DNA of 64,000 nucleotides from Mugil cephalus (Eukaryota > Chordata > Actinopteri > Mugiliformes > Mugilidae): the NCBI RefSeq assembly GCF_022458985.1, contig NC_061789.1:4691501-4755500 (forward strand), read 5' to 3'. The notes under the pieces were generated by a model. It worked only from the letters and a program-made list of their open reading frames with translations, did no database searches and had not been told where the DNA came from. Below, in pieces: positions 1 to 10,777 of this stretch. A program made the position numbers and the translations under genes. Each line of letters starts with the position of its first letter. Position 1 is the first letter of the stretch.

Positions 1-554
1 AGGTCGGTGTAGTTCCACACTCCGTTTGTCAGAATCCACCGGGCCCAGACGTCGGTGTGCATGTCTTCGGTGATCCACCAGGCCTGAAAGAGGATGCGAG
101 ATTTTATTGAAGCGCGTTGCGTACACAAGCCACGGCGTTGAGTAAACACAGGAGCAGGAGAGTGGGTCTTGCAAAGGAATGCCGCCGCGTTCCACAAATA
201 CGTATGCATCACCGTGGTATGCAGCAGTCAACAGAACCCATGTGCATGTGCAGCCTGATAGTGGTGGTGGTGGTGGTGGTGTCACCCAGAAATGTCAAAC
301 ATGTGGCCTCGAGAAGAACAGCGGGAGGAATGAAGGCAGCGAGCGATGAAAGAGCCACCGTGAGCATCCGCTGACAACACGCTGCACTTACGAGGAAAAA
401 GCCCCGAGGTTGCGAGGGAGTGTTCTACGTGTGCGTCAGCAGGTATCTGAACAACAAGTACAAACATCATACTTACATTGTCAATAGTAGCCACCAGGAG
501 GAGGATGATGCACAGGATGTGGAGGACAAAGATGCCAGCGAGAAGAATCAGCAT
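1..554 (-). CDS. Epithelial membrane protein (EMP1/EMP2-like), PMP22/claudin superfamily, 5' part only
   Basis: Two coding exons are visible. Exon A (477-554) starts at the ATG at 554 and is exactly 78 nt. It encodes a 26-residue hydrophobic segment beginning MLILLAGIFVLHI and ending ATIDN, followed by a GTAAGT donor. Exon B (1-83) follows a CTTTCAG acceptor and continues in frame with AWWITEDMHTDVWARW and an NYT glycosylation site before leaving the window. In PMP22/EMP genes the first coding exon ends at this point, just after TM1. LLAGIFVxHI is closest to EMP1, while DNAWW resembles EMP2, so the exact paralogue is open. The family protein is about 160 residues with four membrane passes, located at the plasma membrane, and is linked to cell adhesion and growth control. 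About 28 residues of the first extracellular loop are present here. Non-coding 5' exons, usual for the family, should lie to the right but were not located. Confidence 0.85.
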
Positions 555-3200
555 GATGACTGTCCTGGAGAGAGGAAGGGAGTGAAGATTGCTTTTAGAA
601 ACCAGCAGGTAAATACGTGTGGTCGACCAGTGCGGCCCGTGAGAGAGTCCAAACTCATGGCTCTGTTTCAGAAAGGAAGCAGTAAAAGTCAGCCCCAAGC
701 GAGGCCAGAATCTGGCACGCACTCAGGGCGTGGCTTCTCGGCTTCTAATTACTTTGACTTAAAGCTACTGCTGCCAGTAAACACTCGTGCAGGATAACGT
801 CTGCACCGGGAATCTGAGGGGAGACCTTAATGCAGAGACGTTGATGGATATTGGAGAATCGGTTTGTCCCTGGGCAAACAGATACGGTTGGTGAGGAGAT
901 GATTAAGGAGTGAAGTTCACAACAGAGGCGGATGAGTTTGGGCTTGTCTTGTGCTCGCAAAGGCAACTCCGCCACTCCCTAAAATAACTGTAGAGATTCT
1001 CGCTTCTCACTTCCCTAAGTTTGAATGACTACACACCGTCTCACGCAATGAAGACCTTTAATTCACTCTCAGACTTCTTTCTCTTTAAAGGCTGATATTA
1101 GCCAGATCACTATATCTATGGGGCTATTACGATGCAGTACTGAGGTTGCGCTGGGTGTGAACGGAGGAAGAGGCGCATCTGGAATGTGCTGCTTCTCCTC
1201 ACGGTAAAGGAGTGGTCAAGGGTTGGGTGCTCTCACGGAGACGTTTCCCAAGCTTTTCAATGCACTCGGACACACGTGAGCGAACTGTACATTCGACGTG
1301 GGTTTCCCCGCCCTCTACCTGCTTCAGAGACTTTCAGCCCCAGCCCGAAAAAAAGAAAAAAGAAAAAAAAAAAAAGCTAAAGCACACCGTGTCTAGCTGT
1401 CTACCACCAAATGAATCAAAGTTTAAAAAGAAGGACGTCCGCGCGGGAAAAAACTAACTTTTGCCGTCAAATGTCTTCCATACCCTTTGCGGAAAAATCC
1501 TGTTTTTTGTTTTTTTTTTTAGGTCTGGGCATGGAAGCAGCATATTTTCCATTACACAAAATAGGATACATGTGGTTGGGGTTAGGTTTAGAAATGAATA
1601 AATTAAAAGCAAGCACAAACGTAGTCCTGAGTTACAGACTTTATAACTCTTGCTGGGACTTAGGGTTAGGGTTAGGGTTTTATATAATCTAGGAAAAGTA
1701 AAGCCTGGGAAGGTGAATCTTTTAGCATGAATCAAAATGTCTCCAAAGCAGGAGGATTTCTGCTAAAAAAAAAAAAAAAGTCTATAAAGAGTAGAAAAGT
1801 AAAAGATCTATGAAGCAGCACAAGTAGAAGAAGTTTTGACTTACTGTTGGATGTCCTGTTTGTCTCTTCGGGTCTAATTCCTCCTGCTCTCAAGGATACT
1901 AATTTCAGACTCCGTCTAAATGCGCAAACACAAGAAACTACCCATCCGCCTACTTTTACCCTGCCTTCTTTTTAAGTCCACACCCCAGACAAGCCTCCTA
2001 CATAATCTCTGCCTCCCCCCTCCCCCTTGCTCCCGCCCTCCCTGTTTCTTCCTCTGCTGCGTTAGTCACATACAAAAGACTAAAACGGACAGATTTCTTC
2101 TTTGTGTTTGGTATCTTTGTCGCCCAGCTGATGGTTGTGATTTTTTTTTTTTCTCATTTCCCTACAGGGCGGTAGATGACTCACTAGAAAAAGTGAGGGG
2201 AGGGGGGGGACTCCTTTAACATTACAGACAATATTTCTACTCATGCTGCCATGACAACAGACTGCAACTAATCACAATGGTGCTGTTGGGCGTAGAAGCT
2301 GTGAAGTGTTTATTCCTGATCGCCACCTTCACTCCTTTTCCCGCTTTTGTTACAGAGGGGGGGAAAAAAAGATTCAGGATGAAGGAATGCTGTTGGTTTG
2401 CAATCGAGGGAAAAATAGGTGGGGTGGTGGTGGCGGTGGTGGTGGAGGTGGTGGAGGTAGGGGGGAACGAGTGCAAGTCATTGCTTAAGTGAGAAAGAGG
2501 GAGGGGATGTGGAAACTAAAATGTGTAGAGGGGTGGAGATATTTCACACTGCTTCAACTTCATTAAGCATTACTCACCTTCATTGTTTCAGGGTTAGTGG
2601 TGATTTGCTTGGAGCCAATGAGTCAAAGTTGTCCCCGTCTTCTGCATATCACATGAATTACTGTAAATTTATCAACTAATATATACCAAACATCAAAATG
2701 CATGATACTTTATTAACAGATATTAATATTTTCTTATGTATCGTTGTTCGTGGATGCTATAACAAGATTAAATTCCTGATATTAACAGTGCATATTCCAC
2801 TTGCTGCATGCTGTGGAATATACATTCAGAAAAAAAAGAAAACATGCCACAGCCAAACCACACAAACGCATCTAGTTTTAACTACACTTGACCTGAGGTT
2901 ATAGTTTTACAGTGCGGTTTGATTTTAAGATTGTTTTTTAAGGGGTTTTGGGCTGGGGCGGCTGTTGAGTTTGAGGAATAAAATAAAAAGTGCAGAACTT
3001 GCACCTTTGTTCGTGCCGAGCTACTGAAAGCGCCAAAGTTACATTTTTAATTTGGAAGCCAAATCACAGCCACTGAAAGAAGGTGGAGCGGGAGTTTACA
3101 TGAAGTGTGGGGAGAAGTTGATCACTTAGCTCAGGAACAAATTAAGTAAGAGCTAAATATAGAACAAGGATTGCGCTTGAAATGCAAGCACTGAAAGCAA
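555..3200. other. Non-coding stretch upstream of the EMP exon
   Basis: No exon was recognised. The stretch holds poly-A and poly-T tracts (for example near 1350, 1510 and 2140), a short run of telomere-like TTAGGG units at about 1659-1679, and GGT/GGTGGT runs near 2420-2460. It is probably 5' intron or upstream sequence of the EMP gene on the minus strand. Confidence 0.5.
1659..1679 (+). repeat. Interstitial telomere-like repeat (TTAGGG x3)
   Basis: Three consecutive TTAGGG units follow a GGGAC context. This is the vertebrate telomere hexamer located inside the chromosome arm. It is short enough to arise by chance slippage or by repair. Confidence 0.6.
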
Positions 3201-3229
3201 CATCTAAACACCGACTAGAATCCGCGACT

Positions 3230-4780
3230 GGATGATACGAATACACACAATAAGTGAAAGTATTTGAGGTGTAAAAGCCCTGAAAATATGTACAAAGTTC
3301 AACTTTCAGCCAAAGAGTACGATCTAAAAGTAGTTGAACTGTAATTTAAAGAATAAAAAGTGTTATGGATTAGACAAAAGCCCTGGAGATAGTTGAAGTG
3401 TGTCCAGTTGAAATATAAGCTGCAAGCAATTCAAATATTTGTCTAAGAGCTAAAAGTAGTCAAACTGTCAAAATAAAGATGTCAAGATAAGTCTAAACAG
3501 ATGAAAGCAGCTGAAGCGAGTAAAATGTTACAATAAAGATCAGCTATTGTGCATGTGATAAATGTGCTTATAAAGATCTAAAAGTAGTCGAACTGTCATT
3601 TAAAGAATAAAAAAAGGCATGTGGAAGCAATTCTGACAGTTGAAATCTAAGATCTAAAAGTAATCAAACTGTGAATTACAGAAAAAAAGTCACGCTAAAT
3701 ACAATAAGCAAAATCAGTTGCAGTGTCAGTTCACATCAAATCTCTGAAAGAAGCTGAACTGATTAAAATAATATGGTAAATGTCAATTACTGCAAAAGCA
3801 AAAGTAGTTGAAGTGTCAATAGTAAAGTAAGTTTAAGTGTCAGTTGATGTATAAGCATCTGAAAGTAGCTATTACAGTAAATGTCAGCTGTTTTGCAAAA
3901 GGAGTAAAAGAAATTAAAGTTTCTCTTGAGTAGCAAAAAAGTAGGTGAAAGTAGTTGAAGTGTGTCCTGTGTAGGAATTTGAAGCGTCGCCTGGTGTATA
4001 AACCCTGGCGCTTGTTAAAATATTAGTTAAAGAGCAAGATCTAAATAACTGACCTGGCTGTGGAAGAACAAGATTAATTATGTAATAGGTGAAAGCAGCT
4101 GAAGTGTCAGTTCACATTAAATCTCTGAAAGCAGCTGAACCGACTAAAATAATATGGTAAATGTCAATTACTGCAAAAGCAAAAGTACTTGAAGTGTCGT
4201 TTCAACCGAAAACACTGAAGGTGGTTCACGGGTGTCCAGTGTAGGAAGTTGAAATGTTATTTAAACAATAAAAAAAAAGGAAATTGTGAAAGCAGCTGAA
4301 GTGTGAAAGCAATTGCAACAGTTGAAACCTATATGGAGCGTGCTAATGTCAACCACTCAAGGTGTGAAGGCCTGTGGGTGAAGTCTGATTAAAGTATAAG
4401 AACTATATTTTGGTAAAAAAGTCCAGTAAATGTAAGTGTCAGTTGATATGTAAGCATGCGAAAGTAGTTTAAGCGCTTTTTGGATAGTAATAGATGAAGT
4501 GGGTGTAATAAATGAAAACTGAAGAGCAGAGTAAAATATTGCAGTAAATGTCAGCTGTTTCGGAAAAGGGGTAAAATAAATACTATTTTCCCTTGAGCAT
4601 GAACAAAGTAGTTGAAAGTAGTTGAAGTGTGTCTTGTGTATGAATTTCAAGCGTCGCCTGCTGTATAAACCCTGACAATAGTTAAAATATTAATTAAAGA
4701 GCAAAATCTAAACAACTGAACTGGCTGTGGAAGATTAAAGGTTAAATATGTAACAGGTGAAAGCAGTTGAAGGGTTGAAA
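3230..4780. repeat. Degenerate minisatellite with higher-order duplication
   Basis: The short motif AAAGTAGTTGAAGTGTCA recurs many times with substitutions and variable spacers. Larger blocks are also duplicated. The segment near 3725-3812 matches 4110-4200 almost base for base. The segment near 3905-4110 matches 4570-4770, at an offset of about 665 bp. No coding potential was recognised. Confidence 0.75.
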
Positions 4781-7640
4781 CCTGATGTAACCGGGATGAT
4801 GTCAACCAGGTTTGTAAGCACACGTGGCAGGAGAGACTAGTTTCACGTTTAGACTCTGTATCTAGGCGACGGTATGAATAGACATGAGGAGAATGACGGC
4901 GAGATCCTATAGAATTTTTAATGTCAAAGGGAACAAAGACGACCTGAATAAAAGCGCCTCTGTCCTTGAGCAGTCGAACATTTGTAAAGTGTGAGTGACA
5001 TTTCTGGGGAAAAGCGTGCGAAAGGTGAAACCTCCCCAAGTGTTTTAATATCAGGCAAGAGGCGTCGCAAACACAAGGAGATGACAGAGAGAAAAATAAT
5101 CCGGGTGCAGACCGGGAGTCTGAGGTCACTTGTTTGCTGTGGCGATGCACCGGCAAAAGTCTCAGCCGAAAGGAAAGAAGAGCACCTGGTCAGTGTCACG
5201 TCAGGCTCTCATAGCCTCAGGTATGAGCCAGCAGGGTAATAACAGGCTTCAAGAAATAATTGACCCTCCAATGTAGACCTCAGAAGTCAACAGAGTCTGT
5301 GTGGGCTGACAGCCAGGCTGCTTGTGTGGTAACGTTTTTAGTGGGGGTCATGGGGCTACGCAAGGACGCACAGGCAAAACACTATCATCTGACACAATTC
5401 CTAAAAAATGTCTTAAATCACACCATGCGGAAGCATCTATCGTGCCGTCTGTATTATTTCAGGCACCACACCTTGAACAGGTTACATAACACTCTGTGAT
5501 CCTCGTCCCACCCAAAACATCTATGGGAAAGAATTTCAGTCCGTTAAAAATTTTGCAATTCCGCTTCACAGAGCGACGCATCAAAAACCTGCTTCACGTC
5601 ATTTTACGCCAAGTGAGCGACACGTTTCTGGAAGCCTGGGTGCGTGAGCTTGTGACGTTTATTTGAGATTTGTTAAAAATAATGATGATGATGATGATGG
5701 AGATCTGCAGAGGATGTGAAGTGTGAAAAAAAAAGAAAAACACAGACACACAAAAAAAGACCGTGGCTGATTGAGAAAAAAAAAAAGAAAGACAGGTGAA
5801 TGTGGTTGGACCTGCTTCTGATCTGGGCGTGTCGACCCCACCTTGCAGGTGAGCTAAGCTGAGGCCTGCAGTGTATCATTGAGAGCGATACGACACTCCC
5901 TTCATCCTGTTCAAATGAGCGTAGCTTCACAAAAACAGTGATAGTCGTGGATAAGAAAAAAAGAAAAAAAAAACGTCTCTTTTACCAGTTCTGTTACGCA
6001 ACAATCCAAATTTTTTCCCCGCTCTCTTCGTGGTATATTTTTGGGTGAGGACACACAGTGACTCATGCACCAGTCATTGATTTTTTTTTTTTTTTTGTAG
6101 ATTACAAACTTAGTGGGCGTTTGACCACACCAGCAGCAGTGTGTGCATTGAATGGGGGGGAGGTGGGGTAGGAATTTAGCCACTTTTTTTTTTTTTAAGA
6201 TCCAAACACAAGTTAGCAAATTACATGCCTTCGTAACTTTTGCAGAAGACCAACAGAGTGGCTCAGCTCAACAATCGTACCTTTGTCGTGCTGCCTCTGT
6301 AGATGCGCATTGGAAAAACCAGAGTCATAGCCAGAGTCATAAAAGGTCACTTGGAACAGTTCATGATGTTGTTTGATCTGCCAAGTGTTGTATACACAAG
6401 TGTTACTGGTGATTTCTTGAAATACGTCGTCGGGGGTTGGCTGGTTCAGGGCGGTGCTGCCATTAGTTTTAGTTTATTGTCCACTGTGGCATTATTAAAG
6501 AGCTGCTTTACACTTTGACATTTTAGACAGTGGAATGCGATTTTTCTTCAACAAGCACTCCTCCGCTATCGCTCATATCTTTGGTAGTAAAGAATGACCT
6601 GACCTGAGAAAAAGATAAAAAATAATAATGATAATAATAATAAAAAAAAAAACCCAGATAATTGCTTGGTTTAAGTAGAGAAAAAAACTGTTGAATATGT
6701 AGCGTCAAAATCCTTTAATCAAGGAGTATTTCAACACCACCGTGTGAAACAAATCCAGCAGAGCGGTGCTTACATGCCAGCAGAGTGAGCCTGACCACAG
6801 CCAGCTCACGGCCGCTTTTACACAATGGCAAATCTCTCTGTCTGTGGTCGACTGTCTCACTCCGCTCATTCCTTTTCCATCTTACACAATGTCGCACCCT
6901 GCCCCGAGATTTCTAAACCCCCGTTATAAAAAAACAAAAAAACAAAAAAAAAACAACCCGAGAGGATATTTACAGGATCTGAAAGGTCAAAAGAGAAAAT
7001 GTTACTTTTGAACGAGGCAGAGCAAATATATAAATAAAAAAAAAATATTTAAAAAAAAAGCGGATGGGAACGGGTGTCTGTGTTGAAACTCTCACCTCAC
7101 CCCAGGCTGTTGAGAAATAGGAGAAAAGTCAACCATCACCCTCGTCCCTGCTCCCAGTGTCACCGGGCTGGTTTTGACTGTAAGTCAATGTGCAGACACG
7201 TCAGTCAGCGGTTGCAACACACACACACACACGCCTGGTCACACTTGCATGTATATGTCTACATGCATGTACACATCCTCATCTGACATGCCGCGAAAAG
7301 AGACACGCGACCCTAGTTTCCGGAAACATACAAATGCACATACTGTACATTCACTCGTCCTCACCCTCTAAGGGAGTGACACACAGATATGAATAAACAC
7401 ACACACACAAGCACACACACGCGCACAAACACACAGACATTGTTTCCATTCCCACTGTTGTCTTCTGTTGCTCAGGAGTGAGATGATCATCTGCTTTATT
7501 TCCCAGTCACGGTCGCCTCCCAAGTGTAATTGCATACTGAGGCCTTCTGTTAGAAATTTGACATGTCATTTATTTTCTGAACACGTGGCTTCAAGCCAAA
7601 CTAGTCATTTGGTAGGAACAGTACAAGTTCAATTTGGAAG
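4781..7640. other. Non-coding stretch with simple repeats
   Basis: No exon or known element was recognised. It contains ATG repeats (5680-5700), several A/T homopolymers (5725-5790, 5955-5975, 6080-6096, 6185-6197, 6915-6950) and CA-rich runs at 7215-7232 and 7398-7432. Open frames here are short and low-complexity. Confidence 0.4.
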
Positions 7641-8560
7641 ACAGTCTTTTTCTCCTGTTCCAAAGCCTGTTCCAAATAACCATTATTTTTCAAATGGCGT
7701 TCCCCTGGGTTCAATACTTGGCCCTTATTTTTTTTTTTTCCATTTACATTGTATTGTTTTCCTTCATATTACAGTACACATTTATATGTTTATCTGACAT
7801 AAGATTGTTTTACAAATGACGTTCCACAGGGTTCAATCCTTAGCCCTCAAATCTTCTATTTATTCATATATGTATGTTTTCTTTCTTAGCCAAATAAATG
7901 AATATAGATTGTATATTTCTATGTATATGACACACTGCTGTACATAGAGTTAGAAAAAATGTGCACATGTATTTCATTTGATTTGAGACAAACAGGCTTT
8001 CTAAGAATCTGTAAGCATTTTCTAAATATTCATTATTTTACAAATGGCGTTCCACTGGGCTCAATACTCGATCCTCTACTTTTCTGTTAATGTCATGTTA
8101 CATTTTCCTTCTCAGACAAATAACATGGTGTACATTTCTATGTATACTACACTTCGCTGTACATAGTGTTAGAAAAAGGGTCATATTCAATTTACTTGAT
8201 TCAAGAACAACTGTTTTTGTTTTTTTTTTCTAAGGACTTGTGATCATGTTCTAAATAGGAATTATTTTACAAACGGTGTTCCACAAGGCTCAATGTTCGG
8301 TCCTCTCTATGTTGCATTTATATATGTTTTTCCTCAGTCAAATAAATGATCACATAGCAAAGATTTCTATATAAATGACACGTAGCCGTACGTATCCATC
8401 AAGTTGTGTGACCTAAACTATCTTCATTTAGTCATATTTTCCTGTGTCTTTCCTTTTTAATATTTCTGTATGTTTTTTTAATGTTCTTATTATTACAATT
8501 TGATGTGAGGCACATTGAGAACTGAAATTTGTGTTTCCTTTTGGAGAAGAGCTACGTAAA
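7640..8560 (+). mobile_element. L2/CR1-type LINE relic with a repeated reverse-transcriptase segment
   Basis: The motif translating to NGVPLGSILGP, the conserved 'QGSxLGP' block of LINE reverse transcriptases, occurs at about 7690. Degenerate copies follow at about 7813, 8041 and 8272. After the copies there are sequences reading roughly YVYDTLLYI (7915-7950, again near 8140 and 8370), which fits the degraded catalytic Y-ADD-T box. The 8490-8560 end resembles a LINE 3' tail, with a 'cattgagaactg' followed by 'gagctacgtaaa' pattern. All copies are broken by stops and frameshifts. The spacing of about 228-231 bp between the later copies indicates tandem duplication of the palm segment. Confidence 0.6.
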
Positions 8561-10678
8561 ACATGGGCATACAGGGTAAACAACAATTTAAGCTAGACAG
8601 ACAGACAGAGGTGAAATTCGAGCTAATGGAAACTCAAAATCAAATCAAGGCATCAAAGAATATGCTAACCATGGGACTAGGAGAATTACTGTCTAAGCAT
8701 TTACATGTGCTCTGCTGGCTGCCCGCTGTGCCTCGAACAGAAATCAGTTTCAGGAGTCTATTATTAACCAGACGCGCACTTTTTCAAGGCTGTAGCACAA
8801 TTTCCAGCGGGGCGATCATTGTGTGCGTGTGTCAGTTGTGGTACCCTAGCCACCGTTTGCATTCAATAAAAAAAGAATTCCTCATATTTAGTTGAGCCAG
8901 CCTGTATCCATGGTTACAGGCCAGGGCTTTTCATTCTTGATTCACTTCCTCACCCTTGGCTCTCTTTTTTTTTTTTGCAGACTTCTTTTTTTTTATGTTG
9001 TTTGTTTTGCTGTTATTACTACACTAAACTCTGGTTTCTCCTCACGTGACCTCTTCCCCTCTTTGGGAAGCTTTGTGCTCCTCCTGTTTCCTGTTCGGTG
9101 CCACCCCTGTGTTTTATGCCGCCCACACAAAACCTTGCTCTCTCTCTCTCTCTCAATGAAATCCAGACATGCACGCTGTACTCGCGCTCTGATTCTAAAG
9201 AAAACAACTCCTGGCTGTAGCTAGGCAACTCCAAATATGAGTCATCCCGCTGCCGCGCCCATCATCAACTGATCACCACCCCACTCCTCTACCGACGTAC
9301 ACACATGTAAACACACAGCTTCGGATCCTCTTTATGGAGTTAACGTCGTTCAAGCTCGAGGTCGGAGAGCAAACTAACTTTGATCTTGTTTCTGGGCTGT
9401 TTGGTTGGAGTATAAATAGTTCAGTGGACAGTTTTTAGATGCATGGGGAAACATTAGTTGGAAAAACAGACGAAACAGAGATTCGGTTTCAGGGCTCAAT
9501 TAATCATCCAACGTGACGTACTTCACGTTCAGGCTGAGCTTTGCATTCTTAATTTCTATTTCAGTGTGCATGTTAAATTGTGCAGAAGAAACTTCATTAG
9601 ATCCTAACGACTTGACAAAAACAAGGAATGAACCAGCAGTTCGAGAGAAAGGCAGGCCTTAAAACCGTGACTGGAACACGTGAGAGTCTTACCCGCCTGG
9701 CGTCTTGACCACAGTGTGACGCCGTGACTGATAAGACCTCGGCCAAGTCACTCATTGTCAGGTGGTACAGCTGGCAGCAAAACTGCAGCTAATGCATCAA
9801 AGCAATGTTCTACATGAATGCATGGAGTATTCATAGTTTATTGTTAGGCTATTATAAAATGCACGTAGGCACGTTTAGGAGGAATGTCAGCAGGAAAAAA
9901 AAAATAAAGGACAATGTGTTGGAGATTCAGTCTGACAGATTAAATGGATGGATGGACAGATGGAAATCTGAGTTACTTATGCCCGATGTAGTGCTACCCT
10001 CTAGTGGACAGTAGCCTGCATTTGCGTTGCGTCGACAACTTGCAGGGCAAGTGTTGTGAGACATGACATTTATTTCTTGGGGAAGAAGATGAGGTCTTAT
10101 TCATAGACCAAAAACAGTGTTTAACTTACTGTCTGACGTCTCAGAATCACGTGATTCAGTTGTATGGCTTTCCAGGCGCTCCATATTTGTGATAAAGAGA
10201 AAATATAATTTTACAGTGCTGCTTAAATGTTTTTTGCACCCTTCTGTACATTTGTTTTTGCATTAAAACGCCTAAATAAAAATAAATATAGTGTTTATTT
10301 GTTTATTGAAGAAAAAAATGTTAATTTTCACATATCTGCGAGTTGCAAAAGCGTGTGCACTGCGAGGATCACATGTTCATATCGAGGACAAATTAGTGTC
10401 CATCTGTTCAAAATGTTCCCAGTCAATGTAATTATGCTGTGCCGTCGTTCATTGCTCTATTTTGCTTCTTTTTTTTTTCTTCAGAACACATGCGATGATC
10501 AGACATGTGTGTTTTTGTTCATCCTTGAATCATATAACTCAAAAAACAGGAAATATCTCCATATTTGGTTTAACAGCATTCTTTATTTATGTTTATTTTT
10601 TATGATTATTTGTGGGATTCATCCACCATTTTAAAATTCCAAGCAGTTGGAATATTCCGCGACCTACTGAGCATGCGC
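8561..10678. other. Intergenic stretch, nothing coding recognised
   Basis: There are short T tracts and a CT microsatellite near 9136-9154. A TATAAATAG string at 9412 has no recognisable downstream gene. The stretch separates the EMP gene (minus) from the ZP gene (plus), so it may contain divergent upstream regions of both. Confidence 0.4.
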
Positions 10679-10712
10679 CACCTGAGCTAATTGGGCCCAA
10701 TTAGTGCAGGTG
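10679..10712 (+). promoter_or_regulatory. E-box-flanked 34-bp palindrome upstream of the ZP gene
   Basis: The block reads CACCTG, a two-base mismatch step, the perfect 18-bp palindrome CTAATTGGGCCCAATTAG, then the mirror ending in CAGGTG. It lies 66 bp upstream of the predicted ATG at 10,778. CANNTG E-boxes are the known binding sites of the oocyte factor FIGLA in ZP gene promoters. Its use here is inference. Confidence 0.5.
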
Positions 10713-10777
10713 AGTCTACAAAACATACCGCTCGCTCTGTGCCAGTGTTTCGCTACAGAGAGAAACTCGAATTGGCG

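Noticed and set aside
9405-9425. TATA-box-like TATAAATAG as a promoter
   Set aside because: No gene or open frame starts at a sensible distance downstream; AT-rich strings are common here.
10227-10634. 135-codon open frame upstream of the ZP gene
   Set aside because: AT-rich, Phe/Cys/Leu biased composition without motifs; typical chance frame in AT-rich spacer.
10691-10777. Upstream methionine of the first ZP frame (29 extra residues)
   Set aside because: The extension (MGPISAGESTKHT...) would bury the signal peptide; the later ATG places a hydrophobic core near the N-terminus.
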